Shown: in pieces, positions 1 through 8,433 of the stretch
Position numbering within the stretch: position 1 is the first letter of the stretch
Layout of the letters: every line of letters starts with the position of its first letter
Source of the DNA: Hymenobacter sp. BRD67
Lineage (GTDB): Bacteria > Bacteroidota > Bacteroidia > Cytophagales > Hymenobacteraceae
Reading direction: 5' to 3'
Assembly: GCF_013256425.1 (NCBI RefSeq)
Contig: NZ_CP053904.1
Location: forward strand, 3,038,001 to 3,102,000
DNA: 64,000 bases
Made by a program: the position numbers and the translations under genes
The notes under the pieces: generated by a model
What the model saw: only the letters and a program-made list of their open reading frames with translations
What the model was told of the DNA's origin: nothing
Database searches by the model: none

Positions 1-2
1 GG

Positions 3-1196
3 AACCTGAACCCGTGGTTTTGCCGCGTCGAGCAGGTGCCCATGACCGAGATTCCGATTGGCCATGTGGGCGTGGTCATCTCGTTTGTGGGGCGCCCGGC
101 TCAGGATGTAAGCGGGGCCGATTTCACCCACGGCAACCTTGTGGAAGTAGGCCACAAAGGCATTTGGGTAACGCCGCTGTACCCTGGCCGCCAGCCCCTT
201 AACACGCGGATTATGCGCGTCGAGCTGGTGCCCACTACTAACATCGTGCTCAACTGGGCCGTGCGTACCGAAGCCCACGGCTACGACAATTCCCTGAGCA
301 GCATTACTGTGCGCTCGCGCGACGGTTTCTCCTTTAACCTTGATGTGGCCCAGATTATTCACGTAGCGGCCCTGGATGCGCCGCGGGTTATTTCGCGGGT
401 GGGCTCTATGCAAAACCTGGTAGACCATGTACTGGAGCCAATTGTAGGCAATTATTTCCGCAACAGCTCGCAGGAATACACGGTGCTCGACTACCTCACC
501 AACCGCGCCGAGCGGCAGCGTGATGCCGCTACCTTTATTCGTAATGCGCTGGCTACTTACAATGTGCAGGCCGTGGACACGCTCATTGGCGACATCGTGC
601 CGCCGGCCCAGCTAATGACCACCCAAACCGACCGCAAGCTGGCCGAGGAGCAGCGCAAAACCTACGAGGTGCAGCAGGCCGCCCAAACCCAGCGCCAGGC
701 GCTGGTGCGCGAAACCAGCATCGCCGACATTCAAAGTGAGCTGGTAAAGAGTGAGCAGGGCGTAAATATTGCCGAGCTAAATGCTAACTCACAGGTAAAA
801 AAAGTACGCGGCGAGGCTGAAGCTGCTAAACTGCGCGCCGGCGGCGAAGCCGAAAGCACCCGCCTGCGCGCCATTGCCGATTCCGAAGCCACCCGCCTGC
901 GCGGCGTGGGCGAAGCCGAAGCCATCCGGGCCATCGGCCAGGCCAAGGCGGAGGCGTACCAGGTAGGCGTGGCCAGCCTTGGCACCCGCGAGTTTACTGC
1001 CCTGCAGCTAATGCAGATAATCGGCGACCGCCAGGTGAAAATCACGCCCGATGTGCAAGCCAATGGCAGCTCGGGCGCCGGCAGCGGCGGCCTGGTCGAA
1101 GCGCTGGTGGGCCTGCTGGTACAAAATCAAAAAGCCGGGCCAGCCAGCCAGACTGGTAAACCCGAAGCAGCTGCGCCAGAAACGCCGACAGTGTAG
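3..1196 (+). CDS. SPFH/band 7 family membrane-scaffold protein, 5' truncated
   Basis: Member of the SPFH (stomatin, prohibitin, flotillin, HflK) superfamily, which forms oligomeric scaffolds on membranes. The frame is open to the left window edge, so the N-terminal membrane anchor lies outside; the GTG at 36 is internal. The visible part has a band 7 domain (for example TNIVLNWAVRTEAHG, then DGFSFNLDVAQIIHVAALD) and, at about 770-960, an alternating Glu/Ala/Arg coiled coil built of repeated GEAEA/GEAES units typical of flotillin-like proteins. The C-terminal tail is Gly/Ser- and Pro/Ala-rich. Partner and cargo cannot be read from the sequence. It converges on the Lrp gene with a shared terminator. 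Confidence 0.85.
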   Translation, partial: NLNPWFCRVEQVPMTEIPIGHVGVVISFVGRPAQDVSGADFTHGNLVEVGHKGIWVTPLYPGRQPLNTRIMRVELVPTTNIVLNWAVRTEAHGYDNSLSSITVRSRDGFSFNLDVAQIIHVAALDAPRVISRVGSMQNLVDHVLEPIVGNYFRNSSQEYTVLDYLTNRAERQRDAATFIRNALATYNVQAVDTLIGDIVPPAQLMTTQTDRKLAEEQRKTYEVQQAAQTQRQALVRETSIADIQSELVKSEQGVNIAELNANSQVKKVRGEAEAAKLRAGGEAESTRLRAIADSEATRLRGVGEAEAIRAIGQAKAEAYQVGVASLGTREFTALQLMQIIGDRQVKITPDVQANGSSGAGSGGLVEALVGLLVQNQKAGPASQTGKPEAAAPETPTV

Positions 1197-1221
1197 CCCA
1201 ACTCACCCACTTACCACTACT

Positions 1222-1253
1222 AAGGGCGGCAAACCGGTCAGGTTGCCGCCCTT
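1222..1253. terminator. bidirectional intrinsic terminator
   Basis: An 11-bp perfect stem (1222-1232 with 1243-1253) with a 10-nt loop lies between the convergent SPFH and Lrp genes. The arms begin with AA and end with TT, so it can serve both strands. Confidence 0.7.
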
Positions 1254-1274
1254 CTGCTTAATAGCTACCCGATG

Positions 1275-1763
1275 CTACTCAGCTACCGGAGCAGTAGCGT
1301 CTTCCAGCTGCACGGCGCGGCTGAATACTTCTTCCAGCGAAATCAGGGTTTCGGTGCGCTCTACGCCTTCTATCTGCTGCACCAGGTCGTGCAGCACATT
1401 GCGCAGGTGCTGGGTATCGCGGCAGGCCAGCCGGGCAAACAGGTTGTAGCTACCCGTAGTAAAGTGCACGCTGATAACCTCCGGAATAGTGCGTAGCTGC
1501 GCAATAACCGTATCGCAATAAGAGCTTTTAAGCAAAAAGATGCCTAAAAAAGCCTGAATGCCGAAGCCTACCTTTTGCAGGTCGAGGTCGAGGGTGGCCC
1601 CGCGCACTATACCCAGTTCCTCGAGGCGCGTCATCCGGCTATGAATGGTGCCTCCCGAAACGTGGAGCTGCCGGGCAATTTCGGAATACGGCAGCTTGGC
1701 ATCCTGCACCAGTAGGCTCAGAATGCGGCGGTCAATGTCATCTAGTTCGTAAGTACGGGGCAT
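1275..1763 (-). CDS. Lrp/AsnC family transcriptional regulator
   Basis: DNA-binding regulator of the feast/famine (Lrp/AsnC) family, 162 residues, the usual length. The N-terminus carries the characteristic LDDIDRRILSLLVQDAK start of the winged helix-turn-helix, with a recognition region around SEIARQLHVSGGTIHSRMTRLEE. The C-terminal half (about residues 70-150) is the RAM/AsnC ligand-binding dimerisation domain, with the strand VHFTTGSYNLFARLACRD. Members respond to amino acids and control amino-acid metabolism genes; neither the effector nor the targets can be told here. It is transcribed away from the tRNA-like gene; a TAATTTTG box lies at 1785-1792. Confidence 0.9.
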   Translation of the reverse strand: MPRTYELDDIDRRILSLLVQDAKLPYSEIARQLHVSGGTIHSRMTRLEELGIVRGATLDLDLQKVGFGIQAFLGIFLLKSSYCDTVIAQLRTIPEVISVHFTTGSYNLFARLACRDTQHLRNVLHDLVQQIEGVERTETLISLEEVFSRAVQLEDATAPVAE

Positions 1764-1784
1764 TTGGGATTGCTAATGGAAAGC

Positions 1785-1792
1785 CAAAATTA
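1785..1792 (-). promoter_or_regulatory. candidate -7 box of the Lrp/AsnC gene
   Basis: Read on the minus strand this is TAATTTTG, matching the Bacteroidota -7 consensus TAnnTTTG, 22 nt upstream of the ATG at 1763. No TTG element was found at the ideal spacing. Confidence 0.4.
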
Positions 1793-1886
1793 CAACAATT
1801 TATCACAAATTCGGCTTCTATATTGAAGATTAAATAATTTTTGGGCATTTTTTAAATGAAATTTGCAAAAACCAAAATCTGCGCCT

Positions 1887-1894
1887 TATCTTTG
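1887..1894 (+). promoter_or_regulatory. promoter of the tRNA-like gene
   Basis: TATCTTTG matches the Bacteroidota -7 consensus. A TTG at 1863-1865 lies 21 nt upstream, the normal place for the -33 element. Initiation would be expected near 1900, about 30 nt before the RNA's acceptor stem. Confidence 0.7.
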
Positions 1895-1931
1895 ACCCAT
1901 CAAAACGCAACCGGCGTGGCGATGCCAACCT

Positions 1932-2054
1932 TGTAGTGTGGTGAAACTGGCAGACACGCCCTCCTCTCTCGGGGTGAAGAGCATGGGAAAAAGCCGCTGC
2001 TTTTCGGAGTAGCTGCCTAACTACTTCGTGGAGGTTCAAGTCCTTCCGCTACAG
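1932..2054 (+). tRNA. class II (leucine-type) tRNA-like RNA with enlarged anticodon domain
   Basis: The scaffold is that of a long-variable-arm tRNA. The acceptor stem pairs 7 of 7 (1932-1938 with 2047-2053, one G.U). U8 is followed by a 3-bp D stem GTG/CAC with loop AAACTGGCAGA, matching tRNA-Leu D arms. A variable arm of 8 bp (2005-2012 with 2021-2028, one G.U) sits one base before a 5-bp T stem (2030-2034 with 2042-2046) and a normal TTCAAGT loop. CCA is not encoded. Between the D arm and the variable arm there are 46 nt (1959-2004) where about 18 are expected. If CCCTC/GGGGT were the anticodon stem the anticodon would be CTC with U37 and a C-T mismatch; a second hairpin (about 1987-2005) is also possible. 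A promoter and a terminator flank it, so it is probably expressed. It may be an atypical tRNA, a decayed tRNA-Leu or a regulatory tRNA mimic. Confidence 0.5.
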
Positions 2055-2070
2055 CATAGCCCTGGGCTAT

Positions 2071-2106
2071 AAAGAGCCGCTTTCCGAGCCTGGAAAGCGG
2101 CTCTTT
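2071..2106 (+). terminator. intrinsic terminator of the tRNA-like gene
   Basis: A 15-bp perfect stem (2071-2085 with 2092-2106) with a 6-nt loop starts 16 nt after the tRNA-like 3' end, closing a single-gene unit of about 200 nt. Confidence 0.75.
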
Positions 2107-2172
2107 GCCAGTATACCCCAGCCAAATCCTTGAATTATAGTATCCGCAGCAAACCCGCCCTGCCAGCGTGCG

Positions 2173-2180
2173 TACTTTTG
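2173..2180 (+). promoter_or_regulatory. promoter of the CNNM/CorC-type gene
   Basis: TACTTTTG fits the TAnnTTTG -7 consensus and lies 48 nt upstream of the ATG at 2229, directly after the terminator of the preceding RNA gene. Confidence 0.6.
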
Positions 2181-2228
2181 TGCAACTGAGGCTACCCCGG
2201 CGGTTCGTATCGGTGGTAAGCCAGGCTC

Positions 2229-3551
2229 ATGGGCATAAAAATACTTTTTACACTTTTCCTGATTTTAATAAACGCGTTCTTTGTTGCGGCAGAGTTCTCC
2301 CTTATCCGGGTGCGTCTTTCGCAGCTGGAAATTAAAGCCAAGGAAGGGAGTCGCCTGGCGGGCCAGGCCGTGAGCGTGCTGCGCCGGCTCTACGACTACC
2401 TTTCGGCAACGCAGCTGGGGGTTACACTGGCTTCGCTGCTGCTGGGCGCCGTGGGCGAAGAGCTGTTTTCGGGTATCGTACTCGATTTTCTGCCGCGCCT
2501 TGGCCTGGCTATCAGCCCCATAACGGCCCACAGCATTGCCGTTACGCTGGGCGTTATCATCCTGACGTTTTTGCACGTGCTCTTCGGCGAGCTGTTTCCG
2601 AAAGCACTGGCTATTCAGCGGCCCGAAGCCATTAGCCTGGCGCTGGTGCTGCCGCTGCGCGCATTTTACCTGGCCACCCTGCCTTTAACCTGGTTTTTGT
2701 CGAAAGCGGCCAACCTGCTGCTCGGTGCGGTGGGCATCAGCAATGTGCACGGTACCGAGGCCCACACCTCCGACGAGCTGCGCCTGCTTATCGACCAAAG
2801 CAAGGAAAGCGGGGAAATCCAGGATTCGGAGCACGAGCTGATTGAGAACGTGTTTCAGTTCAACGACCGCATGGTGAAGCAGATTATGGTGCCCCGCACC
2901 AAGCTCGCTGCCCTCAACGTGAACGCCCCCGAAGAGAAAATCCTCGAAACCGTCTTTAGCGAAGGCTACTCACGCCTGCCCGTATTCGAGGGCAATATTG
3001 ATAATATAGTAGGAATACTATATGTAAAAGACCTGCTACCCATCATCCGCAACGGCGAGCCGCTGGAGCTGGCCCGGATTATGCGCCCGGCTTACTTCGT
3101 GCCTGAAACTAAGAAAATCAATAGACTGCTGCGCCAGTTTCAGCGCAAGCACATTGTGATGGCCGTGGTGAGCGACGAGTTTGGCGGCGTATCAGGCATC
3201 GTTACCATCGAGGATATTATGGAAGAGCTGGTGGGAGAAATCCAGGACGAGTACGATAACGAGGTGCCGGTAGTGGAGAAAATGTCGGAAAGCGAATACC
3301 GGGTGAATACCTCCACCGCCATCTCCGACGCCAACGAATACCTGCCCTTCCCGCTGCCCGAAGGCGACGACTACGAAACCGTGGGTGGCCTGCTGAATGT
3401 GCTTTACGGCAACATCCCGGAGGTCGGCGACGTGGCCGTATTCGAGCCCTACGAGTTCCGGGTGCTGAGCCGCACCGGCCGCGTAGTCGAGATGGTACAG
3501 CTGCGGGTGATAGCTGCCTCAACCCCAGAGGTCGACCCGTTGGCCGCATAA
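2229..3551 (+). CDS. CNNM/CorC-type (hemolysin-like) transmembrane CBS-domain protein
   Basis: Integral membrane protein of the CNNM/CorC (formerly hemolysin C-like) family, linked to Mg2+/Co2+ homeostasis. The 440 residues match the family's order: an N-terminal DUF21 domain with several hydrophobic segments (starts MGIKILFTLFLILINAFFVA; later LGVTLASLLLGAVGEELF), a paired CBS domain module (about residues 215-335, with VKQIMVPRTKLAAL and GVSGIVTIEDIMEELVGEI) and a C-terminal CorC/HlyC domain (about 350-430). CBS pairs usually bind adenine nucleotides. The ATG start agrees with the membrane segment and the upstream promoter. Direction and ion of transport are inferred from the family only. 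Confidence 0.9.
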   Translation: MGIKILFTLFLILINAFFVAAEFSLIRVRLSQLEIKAKEGSRLAGQAVSVLRRLYDYLSATQLGVTLASLLLGAVGEELFSGIVLDFLPRLGLAISPITAHSIAVTLGVIILTFLHVLFGELFPKALAIQRPEAISLALVLPLRAFYLATLPLTWFLSKAANLLLGAVGISNVHGTEAHTSDELRLLIDQSKESGEIQDSEHELIENVFQFNDRMVKQIMVPRTKLAALNVNAPEEKILETVFSEGYSRLPVFEGNIDNIVGILYVKDLLPIIRNGEPLELARIMRPAYFVPETKKINRLLRQFQRKHIVMAVVSDEFGGVSGIVTIEDIMEELVGEIQDEYDNEVPVVEKMSESEYRVNTSTAISDANEYLPFPLPEGDDYETVGGLLNVLYGNIPEVGDVAVFEPYEFRVLSRTGRVVEMVQLRVIAASTPEVDPLAA

Positions 3552-3570
3552 ATTGCTTGAATTAAATGCG

Positions 3571-3578
3571 TAGCTTTG
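3571..3578 (+). promoter_or_regulatory. promoter of the RDD-like gene
   Basis: TAGCTTTG, a match to TAnnTTTG, 38 nt before the ATG at 3609. Its position rules out an upstream start at 3576. Confidence 0.55.
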
Positions 3579-3608
3579 CTAGCCGCCTATATTCCTGCGG
3601 CTAGTTTT

Positions 3609-3983
3609 ATGGAAGCCTCGAAAATACGTCGCCTACTTACTTGGGTAGTAGATATCGGCTGTATTCTATTTTTATTTCTGGGCCTGTTGCGGCTTCTGCC
3701 AACCGGCTTACTCAAGCCTGAAGGCTATCGCTTTGTAGTGCTGGCAATTATGTTCGCCTACTACGCGGGGATGGAAATATTTTTCAAGCGTACTATAGGC
3801 AAGCTTTTAACTGGCACCCAGCTGGTAACAAATAATGACGCGGCGCCTCATACTGGCCAGCTTTTGCTGCGTACTGCATGCCGATTCCTTCCTTTAGAGC
3901 CACTTAGCCTACTGTTCAGTTCGAATAAGCTTGCTTGGCACGACCGTGTATCCAAAACAAAAGTTATTCATTTGGATTACTAG
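3609..3983 (+). CDS. small RDD-like membrane protein
   Basis: A 124-residue protein with two clear hydrophobic segments (after MEASKIRR: LLTWVVDIGCILFLFLGLL, then FVVLAIMFAYYAGMEIFF) and the RDD-family pattern in which a 'KRTIGKLLTGTQLV' loop follows a membrane segment. RDD proteins are poorly characterised membrane proteins, some linked to ion exchange. I choose the ATG at 3609 because the promoter box at 3571-3578 lies inside any longer frame. It stands alone. Codon use is more AT-rich than in the neighbours, a trend that continues through the next two small genes. Confidence 0.65.
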   Translation: MEASKIRRLLTWVVDIGCILFLFLGLLRLLPTGLLKPEGYRFVVLAIMFAYYAGMEIFFKRTIGKLLTGTQLVTNNDAAPHTGQLLLRTACRFLPLEPLSLLFSSNKLAWHDRVSKTKVIHLDY

Positions 3984-4199
3984 ACTGATAGTAATAGCTT
4001 GCGAGCCGTCTATAGAAGTAATATTGTTTACATAAACGACTCGCTAGATATTATTGCATTGCCATAGGAAATAAGTATAGATTCCCCATATAAACGCTTA
4101 TTTTGCGCACATAGTAAGCGTACTGTAGCCATCTCTTTCCTTGCCAAAAACTATTGCATAGCAACTAGCGATTGGTTTTTACCTCTTTTTTCTGCCTGT

Positions 4200-4493
4200 A
4201 TGTTTAGACTTCGACAAATTATAGCCTTCGGGTTAATTGCTAGCTCACTCTCTAGCTGTGCCACTATTCTTGGTGGAGGTATTACCGACTACCAGCGGAC
4301 CAGACCCCTACCTGGACAGCCACAGCGCGAAATCCGGGTAGGTGCATTAGTTGCTGACGTCCTGCTGGTTGGCTTACTTGGTGTGGGTATTGACTTTGCA
4401 ACTGGGGCCATTTACAAGCCACACCCTACCCGCATGGTTAATGCTGTTAACATGCCAGCTACAAACTCAGCGCCAAGCTCAACAGTTAAATAG
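4200..4493 (+). CDS. small predicted lipoprotein
   Basis: A 97-residue protein with a lipoprotein signal peptide (MFRLRQIIAFGLIASSLSSC; lipobox LSSC, Cys20), so it is expected in the periplasm, anchored to the inner or outer membrane. After the Cys comes ATILGGG, a Pro/Arg-rich stretch, then one hydrophobic segment (VGALVADVLLVGLLGVGIDFA) and a short tail. The layout recalls YceK/YidQ-type lipoproteins, but I cannot assign a family. It is followed at once by a very long hairpin. Confidence 0.6.
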   Translation: MFRLRQIIAFGLIASSLSSCATILGGGITDYQRTRPLPGQPQREIRVGALVADVLLVGLLGVGIDFATGAIYKPHPTRMVNAVNMPATNSAPSSTVK

Positions 4494-4494
4494 C

Positions 4495-4567
4495 AATACC
4501 AGCTCCATACTAAAGAGGCGGCTATTCTTTGATAGAATAGCCGCCTCTTTAGTATGGAGCTGGTATT
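4495..4567. terminator. 34-bp perfect inverted repeat, bidirectional terminator
   Basis: Arms 4495-4528 and 4534-4567 are exact reverse complements with a 5-nt loop. The element begins one base after the stop codon of the lipoprotein gene and ends 23 nt before the end of the convergent TM2 gene. The inner part (AAAGAGGCGGC...) looks like a normal terminator stem; the outer 16 bp are extra. Confidence 0.75.
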
Positions 4568-4590
4568 ATTGCCTGCTCATAGCTACGCCC

Positions 4591-5189
4591 CTATAGTTTC
4601 TTTGCATAATCACCATCCTTTGGCTTCTCAGTGCCAAGAAGGATACGGATAAAGTCAATGATAACTAGGATAAAGCCGACCAACAGGATTGAGAGAATAA
4701 TTTGCAAAATCCCTTTTCCTACGCGGCCGAGGTAGAAGTCATGAATGCCCAAACCACCCAAAAAGAAGCAGAGGACAGCCGCTACAATCTGGCTTTTGCC
4801 TTCAACTGTTGTTGACTTAGGAGCTGCTGCCAATTGGTGCTTTACCTCTTTTTTGAAAGCCTTACGGTCAAATTTAGTTAATTCAGCCTTTTCAGTAGTT
4901 GCAGCTTTTACGATAGCCTTCGCGGTTACTGGCGCTGTAGCATGATGCGCTAAAGGACGAACAGCCCGGTGCATAGGCACAGTTTCCGTAACAACAGTGG
5001 CAGCTTCGGGGTTACAACTGTCGCGACAGTCTTGTTAGCCGACGGAGCCTCTGCTACAATAGAGCGCACAGGTTCTGAGCCTAAATAAGCGGGCGTACTG
5101 CTGTTAAAAGCATAGTTGGAGCGGCTGCACGAAGACAGGGAGGCAGCCATAGCCCCGAGGGCCAATAGCAGGTGGTAAGTCTTTCTCAT
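4591..5189 (-). CDS. TM2-domain lipoprotein, split by a probable 1-base error
   Basis: After repair this is a 199-residue protein. The N-terminus is a lipoprotein signal (MRKTYHLLLALGAMAASLSSC, lipobox LSSC). A low-complexity linker rich in Val, Thr, Ala and Pro follows. The C-terminal half is a TM2 domain: KSQIVAAVLCFFLGGLGIHD, FYLGRVGKGILQ and a second hydrophobic helix, then a charged tail. In the raw sequence the signal part stops early and the TM2 part lacks a start. Adding one base to the G run at 5008-5011 (C run on the coding strand) joins them as ...VVTPEAATVVTETVPMHRAV.... TM2 proteins are small two-helix membrane proteins of unknown role. Start chosen at 5189 because the signal peptide begins there. 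Confidence 0.7.
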
Positions 5190-5313
5190 CTGGTAACAGT
5201 AAAAAAAGGTGAAGGGTGAAAGGGTAAAACTTACTGGCAAAACTATCAGGCCGGCAATTGATTTCCTATTCACTCATAAAACATTCTTCCACTATTTACG
5301 TCGATGAGCATTT

Positions 5314-5849
5314 TTATTCTTTTTTTTCATACGGGTTTGCTGAAAACCAGCTGGCATACAGCTGATAATTGGCGGCCGTGCGACGCAGGCCTTCGGCCTG
5401 CGTCGCGCTCACAGGCTTGATTTTGCGGGCTGGCACCCCTGCATAGAGGTAGCCGGGCTCGCACACCATGTTTTCCAGCACCACCGCCCGGCCGCAATGA
5501 GGCAGCCGGCTCCGACCACGGCGTGGTCCATCACGATGGCACCCATGCCGATGAGCACATCGTCGTGCACGGTGCAGCCGTGCACCAGGGCACGGTGGCC
5601 GATACTCACCCGCGAGCCGATGGTGAGGGCCGCTTTTTCGTAGGTGCAGTGCAGCACAGCTCCATCCTGAATATTGGTTTCGTTGCCGATGCGGATGCTG
5701 TTTACGTCGCCCCGAATCACGGCCGTAAACCACACGGTGCAGCCGCGCCCCAGCACTACATCGCCCACAATGGTCGCGTTGTCGGCCAGAAAACAGTCGG
5801 GCCCAATGGTAGGTAACACGCCGTGAACGGGCAAAATAAGAGCGGGCAT
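5314..5849 (-). CDS. gamma carbonic anhydrase-type left-handed beta-helix protein, split
   Basis: Hexapeptide-repeat protein of the gamma-carbonic anhydrase/YrdA-PaaY group, 178 residues after repair. Successive turns are visible (ATIVGDVVLGRGCTVWFTAV, IRGDVNSIRIGNETNIQDGA, VLIGMGAIVMDHAVVGAG). His residues in VLHCTYEKA, SIGHRALVHGCTVHDD sit where the family binds zinc. The frame breaks at a CCC run (5487-5489); adding one base restores ...GCLIAAGAVVLENMVCEPGYLYAGVPARK.... Family members are either carbonic anhydrases or acyl/thioester-linked proteins of unknown activity, so catalysis is not certain. It is divergent from the next gene. Confidence 0.8.
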
Positions 5850-5891
5850 AGCTGCGGTGGCAAATGAATTTCCAAATGTATGCCCGGCGGC

Positions 5892-5899
5892 TACCTTTG
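5892..5899 (+). promoter_or_regulatory. promoter of the small membrane protein gene
   Basis: TACCTTTG matches TAnnTTTG. The ATG at 5910 is only 10 nt downstream, so the transcript would be nearly leaderless. This position also rules out the apparent upstream start at 5864. Confidence 0.6.
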
Positions 5900-5909
5900 A
5901 CTAATGCCT

Positions 5910-6421
5910 ATGCCCGCCGCGTCCTCTCCCCCGCTTTTCGCCGAGTGCCAGCCGATGCTGCGGCACTGGTGGGGCTGGCGCTGCTAGCGCCGGCCATTGT
6001 TTTAGGAGTGGTCATCGGAGTAGATAGCCGGCACAGCGCGCTGGAAATGGCCGGCATGACAGCGTTCGTTACCCTGCTATCCTTCTTGCTGCTAGGTTTT
6101 GCGAAGCTGCACACGCAATTGTCAACCGACGGCGTGCGCGTGCGCTTTGTCCCACTGCAAAGCGAGTGGCGTTTCACACCCTGGGCGCAAGTACGGCGGG
6201 CTTACATACGCACCTATGCGCCCATGAGCGAGTACGGCGGCTGGGGCATTCGTACGTTTGGAGGTGAAAGCGGGGCATATAATGCCTGGGGCAACCAGGG
6301 GCTGCAACTCATTCTGACTAGCGGCGAGCGCCTGCTTATTGGCACCCAGCAGCCAGCAGCCATCCAACAGATAATGAGCCAGCTGCGTATCCGCGGCGCG
6401 CAGCCGGAAGTGGCAGATTAA
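5910..6421 (+). CDS. small two-helix membrane protein (DUF6141-like), split
   Basis: After repair, a 170-residue protein: a short N-terminus (MPAASSPPLFAECQPMLRHW), two hydrophobic helices (LALLAPAIVLGVVIGVD; MTAFVTLLSFLLLGF), then a beta-rich domain with STDGVRVRFVPLQ and WGIRTFGGESGAYNAWG. The raw sequence starts correctly but meets a stop; adding one G to the run at 5971-5974 joins HWWG to LALLAPAIV. A 'membrane helices followed by PH-like domain' layout is common among uncharacterised Bacteroidota proteins; DUF6141 is my best guess and is not certain. Its stop codon overlaps the stop of the convergent radical SAM gene by four bases. Confidence 0.55.
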
Positions 6422-7400
6422 GCCCGCAGCAGCCGCTTCCAGGTTCCTTTCTCCCAATTATACTTCAGCGTGCTGGGTAGCGCCTGCCAGAAATACTTAC
6501 TGGTTTCGACCGCAAAGCTGGGCTGCATGTAGCAGTTGATGGTGCAGCCTTCGCAGGCGGGCAGGCGGCCCTCGAGCGCGGCCAGACGCTGGGTTTCGGG
6601 GCCTGGTAGAGGTCGAACAGCCGGCCGTTGATGGGAAACCTCTGGTCGCCGAGGTGGTAGCAGGGCAGCACCAGCTCATTGTGGGGCGAAATGACGAGCG
6701 TAGTGCTGGCCGCCCGGCACACGGGCGCGGCTACGTGGTTGCCACCATCGCGGCGCAAGGCGATAAAACCCTCATTCAAATACACGCCCTTGCGCTTGCC
6801 GAAAGCCGACAGAAAATCCAGCTCCTCTTCGCTCAGCTGCTCGCCGGTATCGACGTCACCGTACTCAAAAGCCGGGTTCAGAATGAGTATCAGCCCATTG
6901 GGTTGCGTAATCTCGCGGTACACGCGCTCCAGGTCGGCCAGGTTGTGCCGGAAGACGGTGAACAGAATATCGGGCCGCTCGCCCAGCTCTTTGGCTACGC
7001 GCATGCTTTCGAGCACAAAATCGTAGCAGGCCACGCCCCGGCCCCGGTCGTGGGTGTCGCGGTCGATGCTATCGAGCGAAAAATGCAGCATATCGACCAG
7101 CCCACGCAGCTTTTCGGCATTTTTAGGGTAGAGCAGTGCATTGGTCGTTACGGTCGTGATAAAGCCCAGCTGCCGGGCCAGCGCCAGAAACTCGGGCAGC
7201 TGGCGGTGCAGCAGCGGCTCACCGCCCGTAAAGTCAATTACCTTAACGCCAAGTCGCTTGAGGTCGCGCAGGTTGGCCTCCACATCGGCCAGGGTGATGT
7301 AGGGCGAGGGCTTTTCCCAGATATCGCAAAACGCGCACTTCGCATTGCAGCGGTACGTAACATAGTAATTGCACAATACTGGATGCTTGACGAGGCGCAT
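6418..7400 (-). CDS. radical SAM protein with SPASM-like C-terminus, split
   Basis: Radical S-adenosylmethionine enzyme, 327 residues after repair. The canonical CX3CX2C cluster is CNAKCAFC near residue 18, followed by DFTGGEPLLHR (SAM-binding GGEP) and a TIM-barrel core (TVTTNALLYPKN, MLHFSLDSID). After an added base at the G run 6598-6601 the C-terminus reads LPACEGCTINCYMQPS, a cysteine-rich region like a SPASM/twitch auxiliary cluster. Substrate unknown; HpnH-like and peptide-modifying enzymes share this shape. I place the start at 7400 (MRLVKHPVLCNYY) because the ATG at 7448 lies within an inverted repeat, but the longer form cannot be excluded. Confidence 0.8.
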
Positions 7401-7405
7401 AAGCG

Positions 7406-7483
7406 GTAGCGTGGACGCTGAGAGCCCGCGCGTGAGAACGTTGTTCAACGAAGCAACGCGCGGACTCGCAGCGTCTACGCTAC
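7406..7483. repeat. REP-like imperfect inverted repeat
   Basis: Two 28-nt arms (7406-7433 and 7456-7483) are reverse complements with about three mismatches, separated by 22 nt. It covers the space between the radical SAM gene and endonuclease III and includes the upstream in-frame ATG of the former. Confidence 0.6.
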
Positions 7484-7487
7484 GAAG

Positions 7488-8254
<767 letters not shown>

Positions 8255-8323
8255 GGAGTAAACAGATTTTGTCGGCGTGCCTAGCTTTACAGCCAGTTTC
8301 TTAAGAAGAGTTTGCTTAAACGG

Positions 8324-8350
8324 AAAAAGCCGCCCGATGGGCGGCTTTTT
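8324..8350. terminator. intrinsic terminator
   Basis: 12-bp GC-rich stem AAAAAGCCGCCC/GGGCGGCTTTTT with a 3-nt loop. It lies downstream of the minus-strand OmpA gene that ends at 8434. Confidence 0.8.
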
Positions 8351-8433
8351 CGTTACTTACTACGTCATCAGCCGCAAGGCAGCCGTCCACAAAATCCGTG
8401 AAATCGGCTAAAATCCGCGCTACTCAGTGGTCC

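Noticed and set aside
1932..2054. Ordinary tRNA-Leu
   Set aside because: The anticodon region is 46 nt long and the only 7-nt loop gives CTC with U37 and a mismatched stem, which does not fit a leucine tRNA.
7406..7448. N-terminal extension of the radical SAM protein
   Set aside because: The upstream 16 codons lie inside an inverted repeat and add nothing seen in the family; the ATG at 7400 begins at the expected distance from the CX3CX2C motif.
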